A stretch of 7,306 bases of DNA, from NCBI GenBank assembly GCA_902796865.1, contig CADBQZ010000035.1, positions 1-7,306 of the forward strand, in the 5' to 3' direction. This stretch comes from an uncultured Ruminococcus sp. (GTDB lineage Bacteria > Bacillota > Clostridia > Oscillospirales > Ruminococcaceae). Below the pieces are notes generated by a model that saw nothing but the letters and a program-made list of their open reading frames with translations, searched no databases and was not told the DNA's origin. The number at the start of each line of letters is the position of its first letter. The first letter of the stretch is position 1. A program made the translations under genes and the position numbers. Below are positions 1 to 5,894 of this stretch, piece by piece.

Positions 1-1
1 A

Positions 2-292
2 AAGTACAAAGGCGGACAGGTGTTCTATTCGGGAACAAACTCTAAAAGCGGAAAGCTTGCACAGGCGATACAGGATAAATTTCATGAGTATATCCAGCCT
101 GAAAACGACAGAGAGATAAAAAAATGCGGCAAGGAACTTTTTTTATGCTATTTTTCAAAGAATCCGACTGTTATGGCTGAATGCGGATTCCTTTCAAATC
201 CGGAGGAAGCAGAACTTCTTAAAACGAAGGAGTATCAGGATAAGACAGCGTTTTCTATATTTTCGGGGATAATTGATTACCTGAATAATTGA
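2..292 (+). CDS. N-acetylmuramoyl-L-alanine amidase, C-terminal part (CwlD-like)
   Basis: This is the 3' end of a gene that begins before the window; the frame is open from base 2, so the GTG/ATG codons inside it are not starts. The product fits the Amidase_3 family, zinc enzymes that cut the bond between N-acetylmuramic acid and L-alanine in peptidoglycan. Visible family signatures are GGQVFYSGTNSKSGKLAQAIQ, then NDR, then PTVMAECGFLSNPEEAELL, in which the Glu before CGFLSN is the expected catalytic glutamate, and a last helix ending GIIDYLNN. The His/Glu/His zinc ligands lie upstream of the window and cannot be checked. The pattern is closest to the short CwlD type (sporulation cortex amidase), but that assignment is tentative because the N-terminus is missing. 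The stop is 73 bases before radA with no terminator between, so the two may be co-transcribed. Confidence 0.85.
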   Translation, partial: KYKGGQVFYSGTNSKSGKLAQAIQDKFHEYIQPENDREIKKCGKELFLCYFSKNPTVMAECGFLSNPEEAELLKTKEYQDKTAFSIFSGIIDYLNN

Positions 293-365
293 TTCCGGTG
301 AGTTTATCATATCAGTCGTAAAGAGCCGATAGCGTATATATTGCAATGCAAAAGGAGATAAAAAT

Positions 366-1745
366 ATGGCGAAGTCTAAAACAGTATACGAATGTGAAGA
401 GTGCGGCTATCAGTCTGCAAAATGGAACGGACGGTGTCCGGAATGCGGAGCATGGAACAGCTTTTCGGAGTCGGTACCGGTAACTGTATCTAAAAGCACC
501 GGCAGACAGACTGCACAGGTAAGTCTTAGTGATAAAATAGTTGAGCTTTCGGAAATAAATGTTGATGCAGATGTAAGGTATCTTACAGGAATGAAAGAAC
601 TTGACAGAGTATTAGGCGGCGGACTTGTAAAAGGCTCGATAGTGCTTCTGGGCGGCGCTCCGGGCATAGGTAAAAGTACGCTTCTTTTACAGATATGTCA
701 GTATCTTGGAGAAAATTATTCGGTACTGTATGTATCAGGTGAGGAATCGGCAAGACAGATAAAAGTAAGAGCGCAAAGGCTTGGGGTAGATACCGAAAGC
801 CTTTATCTTCTTACTGTAACAGATGCAGAAGCGATATGCTCGACAATATCTCAGACTGAGCCTGATATAGTTATAATCGACTCTATACAGACAATGAGCA
901 TTTCATCAATAACATCAAGCCCCGGAAGTATTACTCAGGTGAGGGAATGTACTAATCTTTTCATGCACACGGCAAAGAATCTCGAAATACCTATGATAAT
1001 AGTGGGACACGTTAATAAAGACGGCGCTATTGCAGGTCCGAAGGTGATGGAGCATATAGTAGATGCAGTGCTTTATTTTGAAGGAGAGCGCAATCTCACT
1101 TTCAGGGTGCTGAGGACTGTCAAAAACAGATTCGGCTCTACCAACGAGATAGGCGTTTTTGAAATGCTTGACAAGGGACTTTCCGAGGTAGAAAATCCCT
1201 CTGAGATGCTTTTGACGGGAAGACCGGAAAATGTTTCGGGAACTTGTATAACCTGTACTATGGAGGGTATGAGACCAATACTTACAGAGATGCAGGTGCT
1301 TGCAGCAAAGAGCGGTTTTGCTGCTCCGAGAAGAATGTCAAAGGGATTTGACTTCAACAGAATGGTCATAATCATAGCGGTACTTGAAAAGAGGGCAGGG
1401 ATATATTTCGGCTCGCTGGATGTGTATTTAAATGTTGTGGGCGGTTTCAGCCTTACTGAAACGGCAGGTGATCTTGCGGCAGCGCTTTGTCTGTATTCAA
1501 GTATACTCGATAAGCCTATAGACCCGAAGTTAGTCGCATTCGGAGAAGTCGGACTTGGCGGCGAAGTAAGAGCTGTACCTAATGCTGCAATGCGTATAAA
1601 GGAAGCAGAAAGAATGGGATTTGAGGTTTGTATCCTTCCAAGACAGTCGCTTCGTGGGATAGATGCAAAGGAATATAACATAAAGCTTGTCGGAGTCTCT
1701 GATATAGGCGAGGCGTTTAAAGAGTTCAAAAAATACAATTCATGA
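366..1745 (+). CDS. radA: DNA repair protein RadA (Sms)
   Basis: RadA is a RecA-like, DnaB-type ATPase that promotes branch migration of recombination intermediates in double-strand break repair and transformation. The 459-residue length is normal for the family. Domains in order: an N-terminal four-Cys zinc finger (C10, C13, C24, C27, with WNGRCPECGAW); the ATPase core with Walker A GAPGIGKST at 97-105, Walker B IVIIDS near 168-173, and the RadA-specific KNRFG at 253-257; and a C-terminal Lon-like domain (about 280-455, including GGFSLTETAGDLAAAL) that in RadA is a proteolytically inactive scaffold. The ATG is preceded by AAAGGAG (351-357) at 8 bases, which fixes the start. It follows the amidase gene in the same direction, and no convincing promoter is visible in the 73-base gap. 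No clear intrinsic terminator follows the stop codon. Confidence 0.97.
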   Translation: MAKSKTVYECEECGYQSAKWNGRCPECGAWNSFSESVPVTVSKSTGRQTAQVSLSDKIVELSEINVDADVRYLTGMKELDRVLGGGLVKGSIVLLGGAPGIGKSTLLLQICQYLGENYSVLYVSGEESARQIKVRAQRLGVDTESLYLLTVTDAEAICSTISQTEPDIVIIDSIQTMSISSITSSPGSITQVRECTNLFMHTAKNLEIPMIIVGHVNKDGAIAGPKVMEHIVDAVLYFEGERNLTFRVLRTVKNRFGSTNEIGVFEMLDKGLSEVENPSEMLLTGRPENVSGTCITCTMEGMRPILTEMQVLAAKSGFAAPRRMSKGFDFNRMVIIIAVLEKRAGIYFGSLDVYLNVVGGFSLTETAGDLAAALCLYSSILDKPIDPKLVAFGEVGLGGEVRAVPNAAMRIKEAERMGFEVCILPRQSLRGIDAKEYNIKLVGVSDIGEAFKEFKKYNS

Positions 1746-1791
1746 TACTTACTTTTTTACCCAGATATCCAATAAAAAATAAGACTTTTAA

Positions 1792-1819
1792 TTTGTGCAA
1801 ATAGACGAAATTGCACAAA
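1792..1819. repeat. 9-bp perfect inverted repeat upstream of the leader promoter
   Basis: TTTGTGCAA (1792-1800) and TTGCACAAA (1811-1819) are perfect reverse complements separated by 10 bases. The right arm ends 5 bases before the proposed -35 element. The arm-to-arm centre distance of 19 bases, about two helical turns, would suit a dimeric regulator. It is a poor terminator for radA because the stem is AT-rich and no T tract follows. An operator role is an inference. Confidence 0.5.
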
Positions 1820-1824
1820 AAGTA

Positions 1825-1853
1825 TTGCATTTTCAAACGAAATATGTTAAAAT
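1825..1853 (+). promoter_or_regulatory. Extended -10 promoter for the leader and LRR/dockerin gene
   Basis: A -35-like TTGCAT (1825-1830) is followed at a 17-base spacing by TAAAAT (1848-1853), with an extended -10 TG at 1845-1846. Transcription would start near 1860, giving a 5' leader of about 285 nucleotides before the LRR gene. The spacing and TGn motif support a vegetative sigma-A type promoter, although the -35 match is only partial. Confidence 0.7.
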
Positions 1854-1922
1854 AGTATCATGATAATAAAACGTATGAAATACTACAATTTCATTACAAT
1901 TTATGAAAGGGGATTGACAAGG

Positions 1923-2096
1923 ATGAACAAGCGTGTTATACTTTGCACAGCACAGCACAGCACAGCACAGCACAGCACAGCACAGGCTAACTGCGCTCTT
2001 TTGTCATACCCTAAAAAATCAAACAGTCATAGATATGCACTTTTCGGCAGCTGCAACACCTTTGCAGCCGTTGTGAGAAGTGCATTTTGTTTTTGA
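1923..2096 (+). CDS. Small leader peptide carrying an out-of-phase pentamer repeat
   Basis: This is a 57-codon ORF placed wholly in the transcribed leader of the LRR/dockerin gene. The ATG at 1923 is chosen over the in-frame ATGs at 1860 and 1875 because only it has a ribosome binding site, GAAAGGGG (1905-1912), at 10 bases; 1860 would also fall at the predicted transcription start. The peptide begins MNKRVILC and then reads two and a half HSTAQ-like units encoded by eight CACAG pentamers, followed by a Cys-, Ser- and Phe-containing tail. I recognise no domain, signal peptide or single-amino-acid codon run of the kind used in amino acid attenuators. Because 5 is not a multiple of 3, loss of one unit would give a peptide of about 20 residues (stop 1988-1990) and gain of one unit about 52 residues (stop 2074-2076). 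The stop used with eight units lies at the end of the T tract of the stem-loop. The peptide itself may have no function; its translation may be what matters. Confidence 0.6.
   Translation: MNKRVILCTAQHSTAQHSTAQANCALLSYPKKSNSHRYALFGSCNTFAAVVRSAFCF
1946..1985. repeat. Pentanucleotide tandem repeat (CACAG) x8
   Basis: Eight perfect, uninterrupted CACAG units sit 23 bases inside the leader ORF. Perfect short tandem repeats of this length are prone to slipped-strand mispairing, and a 5-base unit shifts the reading frame with each step. The CTCTT pentamer of Neisseria opa genes is the established precedent for such phase variation. Copy number in other cells of this strain cannot be known from one sequence. 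Confidence 0.95.
2035..2094 (+). terminator. Composite stem-loop with T tract: probable attenuator of the LRR/dockerin gene
   Basis: An outer stem pairs ATGCACTTTTC (2035-2045) with GAGAAGTGCAT (2075-2085), 11 pairs including one G-U. Inside it is a second hairpin, GCTGCAA (2050-2056) with TTGCAGC (2062-2068) and a 5-base loop. The outer stem is followed directly by TTTT-G-TTTTT (2085-2094). This has the form of an intrinsic terminator lying after the leader ORF and about 50 bases before the next gene, where it would act as an attenuator. The leader stop TGA (2094-2096) coincides with the end of the T tract, so translation of the leader runs over both arms. No classical T-box or riboswitch core was recognised in the leader. 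Termination in vivo is not proven by sequence alone. Confidence 0.65.
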
Positions 2097-2144
2097 TAAA
2101 CTATAAAAAACAATGACGTAAGTTTGATATAAGGAGGTCAAATC

Positions 2145-5100
2145 ATGAAAAGAAAAAAGATCCTAAGCGTTTCGATTGCAGCAGCGTGGCTGCTTACAAG
2201 TGTATCATCACCTGTTATGGCAGTTGAAAACATTCAGACAGAAGAAACAACTGAAGCAATAGTAGGTCAGATCTATTCTGGCATTCAGGAGTCGGAAGCA
2301 GCTTTGAAGTCATTTACGGACTATGAATTAAGGGCTTCGGAAACAACACCGACAACTGCTGAAGCATATACACTGACTGTTGACGATGTAAAGGTCATAC
2401 AGTGCCGTGAGGACGACGGCAACAGCAATTCACCACTGATAGATGCACTGTGGATAATAGGCTTGCAGGACGGCGTTGATTTTACCGATGCAAAATATAA
2501 AAACATCGTGATCCCGGAAACACTGCCGTTTGACAAGCCGGTGCTTGATGATGAAGGCAATGTAAAGAAGGACGATGACGGCAATGTTATCACAGAAACT
2601 GTGGAAATGCCTGTCATCAAGTTTGGTCTGAATGTTACTGAGAGGGACAACCTCGAAAAGATCACATTCTCAAAGAATCTTCGTGTTCTTACAGAGAATC
2701 TTGCAAACTATAAGAATTTGAGTGAAGTCGTGATACCTGATGGTTCAGAGCTTGAAGCATTTACCAGCGGAGCATTCAAGGGTACATCTATAAGTTCTAT
2801 CTATATTCCGGCAGATGTTACATCTATCCCTGACGAGTTATTCGTTAACTGTAAATATCTGACGAAAGTTACTTTCTCGCCGGAATCAAAATTAAAATCA
2901 ATAGGCGCCCATGCCTTTTCGGGCACATCTCTTAAATCTATAGACATTCCGGATACGGTTACAAGTATCGGTCAATGTGCATTCGGTATGAATTATGCTC
3001 CGGGCGGCGAGTCTACCTGTCTCTTTGAGGAGATAGTTCTTCCTGACGGACTGGAAGAGATCTCTGATTATTTATTCTGGGGCTGTTCTAAGCTGCGTAA
3101 TGTAACATTTGGCAGCGGACTTAAAACTATCGGTGAAGATGCCTTCCACGGAACAGATATCGAAGAATTGGTTATCCCAGATACAGTTACATGGGTCGGT
3201 CCCCGTGCATTCAATGAGTGTCACTCACTGCGCTCTGTTAAGATCGGCAGCGGCGTAAAAGAGCTTGGCGGATGCAGCTGGCTGAAAGACAAAGATTGTC
3301 TTTCAAGATTCCAGCAGGACGAAAATATTGAAACTGTAGTTTTCAGCGAAGGCTTAGAGAAGATCGGTGACAATATGTTCTGTGACAGCGGAAAGATCCA
3401 GAAAATTGTCATTCCGTCAACAGTTAAGAATATCGGTAACTTTGCTTTCGGCAGCAAGGATACTACTGTTTTCCATTCACTTTCCGAACTGACATTTGCA
3501 GAAGATTCACAGCTTGAAAATATATTTGAAAGTGCATTCAAGTGCTGCAGCATCAAGCATCTGAAGCTTCCGGTTGCAAAAAAGCCGTTCAAGATCTGGG
3601 ACAGCGCTTTTGAAGTAAATGCTGATCTTCGTGATGTAGATCTGGGCAACTGCAAGGAGATTGGTTCTGCAACATTCTATTCAAATGAACAGCATTATCT
3701 TGAGAACGGAGCCGGCGGCGGTGCGTTCCAGTGGTGCAAAAATCTTAAATCTGTTAATATTGAAGAGGATGAAGCACTTGAGATAATTAATCACGCTTCA
3801 TTTAATGCTTGTAACAAGCTTATGGGACCTATCACATTCCCGTCCGGTTTGAAAAAAATAGGTCATTCAGCTTTTGCTAACTGTGAAGCCCTCGGCGATA
3901 TCACATTTAATGAGGGACTTGAAACGATAGGCAATATGGGATTTATCGGCTGTAATCTGACTGAGATAATTCTTCCTGACACTGTTACAGAGGTAGGTTC
4001 ACGCTGCTTCGAGGGAAATTATGGTGTAGAAAAGTTAAAGATCTCTAAGGGTATGACCGTTATTCCGTTCAGATTCTTAGACTGCTATCCGGCAGATGTA
4101 GTAGCTTTTGGTCAAGCTGACGCTGGTGTTCATTGTGAACTCAAAGAGCTTGTTATCCCCGATAATATAAAAGAGATCGGAGAAATGGCATTTGAAGGCT
4201 GTCTTGACTTAGAGACAATTGATTTCGGAAAAGTTGAGATCATAAGAAGAGGAGCATTTTGTCTTGCCGATGGATTGACCACAAAATCCGGCAAGAATGG
4301 TTCACTGAAAAGTATCAAGATGTCGCCTTGTCTGAAAGAATTCGGAACAGTTAAGAACATTTCCGAATACGAAGTCGGCGCTGTATTTGAAGGACACGGC
4401 TATTTTGAAGGACTTGAACTTCCATCTACGATCGAGACGGTCTACGATTGGGCTTTTTATAATTGTCCTTCAATAAAAGAATTTACTATGACAGAAAATC
4501 TTAAATTTGTCGGCAGTCACGCTTTTGACGGCTGTGTAAATCTTAAAAATGTGAAATTCTATGAAGACGGCGAAATAAATACAAAATTTGAGGACTGTAT
4601 CTTTGAAAACTGCACAGGCTTGAAGAGCATTGTACTCCCGGCAGGGCTTGAAACTGTTCCGGTACGTATGTTCAGCGGCTGCTCGAATCTTTCTGATGTA
4701 ACATGGAATGAGGGAATCGAAACTATCGGCGGAGGTGCGTTTGCATATACGGCACTTACAAGCGTTGAACTCCCTGAAAGCTGTCAATATATTGATGAAG
4801 CTGCTTTCCAGAGTGCACCTGTTACAAATGTTAAATTCGGTACAAAAACATTGAATATCGGCGATAACGCCTTTATACGTGACACACACAACGACCTTAT
4901 GACTTCTGTTTATATCCCGGAGAGCGTAAAGAAAATTGGCACAAAGGCATTCGGCTGGTATAAGGATAGTGATAAGGGATATGCTGAAATTGCAAAGGAA
5001 GCAGAGAGTCTTGGCTGCAATGTATCTGAACTGCTTGGTCCTGACGTTGCAAACAATGATTTCATTCTCTATGGCGGCGAAGCTGCGAAAAAATACGCCG

Positions 5101-5483
5101 AGCAAAACGACATGATCTACAATGGTACAAATGAGGAAGAAAAGATCACAACAGTATCAGGCAATTCTTCCGGAACTGGAACAAATACAGTGACTACAAC
5201 TACAGCAGCAGCTGGCTCATCAGACCCGGCATCTTCAAGTACAGCAGCGGTGACCACAACAACAGCAGGAAATTCTTCTAGTGAGGAAACGACTGTTTTA
5301 GGTGATGCAAACGGTGATAATAAGCTTGATGTTCTTGACTGTACATATATTGCAAGACTGCTTGCACAAAGAAAGAGCATAATGCTTACGGAAGCATCAG
5401 ACTTCAATAAAGACGGAAAAGTTAATATCATGGACGCAATGGAAATTGCAAAGTACCTGGCTAAAAAGCGCAATAAAAAATAA
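2145..5483 (+). CDS. Secreted BspA-type leucine-rich-repeat protein with C-terminal type I dockerin
   Basis: This 1112-residue exported protein starts at an ATG preceded by a very strong AAGGAGGT (2131-2138) at 6 bases. Residues 1-26 form a signal peptide (MKRKK, hydrophobic core, likely cleavage after PVMA). A poorly recognised N-terminal part (27 to about 155) contains two near-identical DDEGNVKK/DDDGNVIT units. From about 165 to 940 there are roughly 28 BspA/LRR_5 units of the pattern IPxxVxxIGxxAFxxCxxL, capped by a segment ending near AAKKYAEQNDMIYNG. A Thr/Ser/Ala-rich linker (1002-1051) leads to a type I dockerin (about 1053-1112) with two calcium loops, 1054-1065 (DANGDNKLDVLD) and 1086-1097 (DFNKDGKVNIMD). 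Dockerins bind cohesins on scaffoldins, so the protein is probably attached to a cellulosome or cell-surface scaffold. BspA-type LRRs mediate adhesion in Tannerella and other bacteria. No catalytic domain is visible, so an adhesive or substrate-binding role is inferred. Expression is probably governed by the leader just upstream. Confidence 0.93.
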   Translation: MKRKKILSVSIAAAWLLTSVSSPVMAVENIQTEETTEAIVGQIYSGIQESEAALKSFTDYELRASETTPTTAEAYTLTVDDVKVIQCREDDGNSNSPLIDALWIIGLQDGVDFTDAKYKNIVIPETLPFDKPVLDDEGNVKKDDDGNVITETVEMPVIKFGLNVTERDNLEKITFSKNLRVLTENLANYKNLSEVVIPDGSELEAFTSGAFKGTSISSIYIPADVTSIPDELFVNCKYLTKVTFSPESKLKSIGAHAFSGTSLKSIDIPDTVTSIGQCAFGMNYAPGGESTCLFEEIVLPDGLEEISDYLFWGCSKLRNVTFGSGLKTIGEDAFHGTDIEELVIPDTVTWVGPRAFNECHSLRSVKIGSGVKELGGCSWLKDKDCLSRFQQDENIETVVFSEGLEKIGDNMFCDSGKIQKIVIPSTVKNIGNFAFGSKDTTVFHSLSELTFAEDSQLENIFESAFKCCSIKHLKLPVAKKPFKIWDSAFEVNADLRDVDLGNCKEIGSATFYSNEQHYLENGAGGGAFQWCKNLKSVNIEEDEALEIINHASFNACNKLMGPITFPSGLKKIGHSAFANCEALGDITFNEGLETIGNMGFIGCNLTEIILPDTVTEVGSRCFEGNYGVEKLKISKGMTVIPFRFLDCYPADVVAFGQADAGVHCELKELVIPDNIKEIGEMAFEGCLDLETIDFGKVEIIRRGAFCLADGLTTKSGKNGSLKSIKMSPCLKEFGTVKNISEYEVGAVFEGHGYFEGLELPSTIETVYDWAFYNCPSIKEFTMTENLKFVGSHAFDGCVNLKNVKFYEDGEINTKFEDCIFENCTGLKSIVLPAGLETVPVRMFSGCSNLSDVTWNEGIETIGGGAFAYTALTSVELPESCQYIDEAAFQSAPVTNVKFGTKTLNIGDNAFIRDTHNDLMTSVYIPESVKKIGTKAFGWYKDSDKGYAEIAKEAESLGCNVSELLGPDVANNDFILYGGEAAKKYAEQNDMIYNGTNEEEKITTVSGNSSGTGTNTVTTTTAAAGSSDPASSSTAAVTTTTAGNSSSEETTVLGDANGDNKLDVLDCTYIARLLAQRKSIMLTEASDFNKDGKVNIMDAMEIAKYLAKKRNKK

Positions 5484-5498
5484 TATAGTATGTATCAG

Positions 5499-5538
5499 CC
5501 CCACTCGTGCACGAAAGTGCATGGGTGGGGATTTATTT
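5499..5538 (+). terminator. Intrinsic terminator of the LRR/dockerin gene
   Basis: A 14-base arm starting CCCCAC (5499-5512) pairs with one ending GGTGGGG (5517-5530), across a GAAA tetraloop (5513-5516). Two positions are G-U pairs and one is a mismatch. ATTTATTT follows. It begins 15 bases after the stop codon of the LRR gene. The stable stem supports termination although the T tract is interrupted by A. Confidence 0.85.
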
Positions 5539-5549
5539 GATTGGAACTG

Positions 5550-5617
5550 CCGGTCGGGACATAAAGAAAAACACCCTCTTAAAATAAGAGAGTGTTATGT
5601 CCTTCGAGGTCACTCGC
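5550..5617. repeat. Direct repeat unit, copy 1 (distal to tRNA-Leu)
   Basis: This 68-bp unit is nearly identical to 5651-5719. It runs from CCGGTCGGGACAT to GGTCACTCGC and differs from copy 2 by one missing T in the central loop and T instead of G at 5604. It contains a minus-strand terminator hairpin and a small CGAG/CTCG hairpin. No tRNA lies next to this copy. Confidence 0.95.
5563..5596 (-). terminator. Second minus-strand terminator downstream of tRNA-Leu
   Basis: Read on the minus strand, AACACTCTCTTA pairs with TAAGAGGGTGTT over a 3-base loop (12 pairs, one U-G), followed by TTTCTTT. It is the copy 1 version of the terminator next to the tRNA gene and would act as a backup for readthrough. 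Confidence 0.7.
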
Positions 5618-5650
5618 TTGCGTATAGATTATAAATATAAATAATGCTGC

Positions 5651-5719
5651 CCGGTCGGGACATAAAGAAAAACACCCTCTTAAAATTAAGAGAGTGTTAT
5701 GTCCTGCGAGGTCACTCGC
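5651..5719. repeat. Direct repeat unit, copy 2 (adjacent to tRNA-Leu)
   Basis: This 69-bp copy of the unit at 5550-5617 ends one base from the 3' end of the tRNA-Leu gene. It includes a small perfect hairpin GCGAG-GTCA-CTCGC (5706-5719), one pair longer than in copy 1, and the terminator hairpin, flanked by GGACATAA (5658-5665) and TTATGTCC (5697-5704) in inverted orientation. Confidence 0.95.
5664..5698 (-). terminator. Intrinsic terminator of tRNA-Leu
   Basis: On the minus strand AACACTCTCTTAA pairs with TTAAGAGGGTGTT (plus coordinates 5671-5698) and is followed by TTTCTTT. The one non-Watson-Crick position is a U-G pair in minus-strand RNA but a C-A mismatch in plus-strand RNA, which argues that the hairpin serves the minus strand and hence the tRNA. 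Confidence 0.85.
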
Positions 5720-5720
5720 C

Positions 5721-5807
5721 TGGTGCCGCAGGCCGGACTTGAACCGGCACGATATCGCTACCGAGGGATTTTAAGTCCCTTGTGTCTGCCTATTCCACCA
5801 CTGCGGC
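5721..5807 (-). tRNA. tRNA-Leu (anticodon UAA)
   Basis: On the minus strand the acceptor stem GCCGCAG (5' end at 5807) pairs with CTGCGGC, followed by discriminator A and an encoded CCA (5721-5723). The anticodon stem AGGGA/TCCCT encloses CTTAAAA, giving anticodon UAA. The T arm GCCGG-TTCAAGT-CCGGC is perfect. The 87-base length and the extra variable arm (CGGTAGCGATATCG) are those of a class II tRNA, as expected for leucine. Confidence 0.97.
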
Positions 5808-5816
5808 AACAATAAT

Positions 5817-5845
5817 ATTATACCTCAAAAAAACAGAAAAGTCAA
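5817..5845 (-). promoter_or_regulatory. Promoter of tRNA-Leu
   Basis: Read on the minus strand, TTGACT (5840-5845) and TATAAT (5817-5822) are separated by exactly 17 bases. Transcription would start near 5810, a few bases before the mature tRNA 5' end. This is the closest match to the sigma-A consensus in the window. Confidence 0.92.
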
Positions 5846-5867
5846 GTACTAACTTCAATTTTTTTTT

Positions 5868-5894
5868 AAAAATCTGCCGCATTCAGCGGCAGAT
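5868..5894 (-). terminator. Terminator overlapping the end of the ATPase gene
   Basis: ATCTGCCGC (5872-5880) and GCGGCAGAT (5886-5894) form a perfect 9-bp GC-rich hairpin with a 5-base loop. On the minus strand it is followed by TTTT and then an A run. The hairpin includes the last codons and the TGA stop (5883-5885) of the ATPase gene. It lies just upstream of the tRNA promoter and would insulate the two units. The short T run lowers certainty. Confidence 0.65.

Noticed and set aside
1073..1738. 221-codon antisense ORF within radA
   Set aside because: It is opposite a well-conserved gene, has no ribosome binding site or recognisable domain, and reflects codon bias of the real frame.
1860..1922. 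Upstream in-frame extension of the leader ORF to ATG 1860 or 1875
   Set aside because: ATG 1860 lies at the predicted transcription start and neither codon has a ribosome binding site, whereas ATG 1923 has GAAAGGGG at a suitable distance.
1946..1985. CRISPR-like array
   Set aside because: The units are 5 bases long with no spacers, so this is a simple sequence repeat.
1861..2144. T-box or known metabolite riboswitch in the long leader
   Set aside because: No T-box TGGNACCGCG-like motif or other familiar aptamer core was seen, and the visible structure is explained by the leader ORF and a single terminator-like stem.
2097..2144. A separate promoter for the LRR gene downstream of the stem-loop
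   Set aside because: TATAAA occurs at 2103-2108 but no acceptable -35 lies at 16-18 bases and there is no extended -10, so the promoter at 1825-1853 is preferred.
4470..5105. 211-codon antisense ORF within the LRR gene
   Set aside because: It is a shadow of the repeat-containing coding strand, with no start signals and no known motif.
5446..5634. 62-codon plus-strand ORF after the LRR gene
   Set aside because: It overlaps the end of the dockerin, the terminator hairpin and repeat copy 1, and has no ribosome binding site.
5550..5719. Insertion sequence or MITE formed by the two units
   Set aside because: There is no transposase, no terminal inverted repeat spanning a unit and no target duplication; the hairpins are better explained as tRNA terminators.
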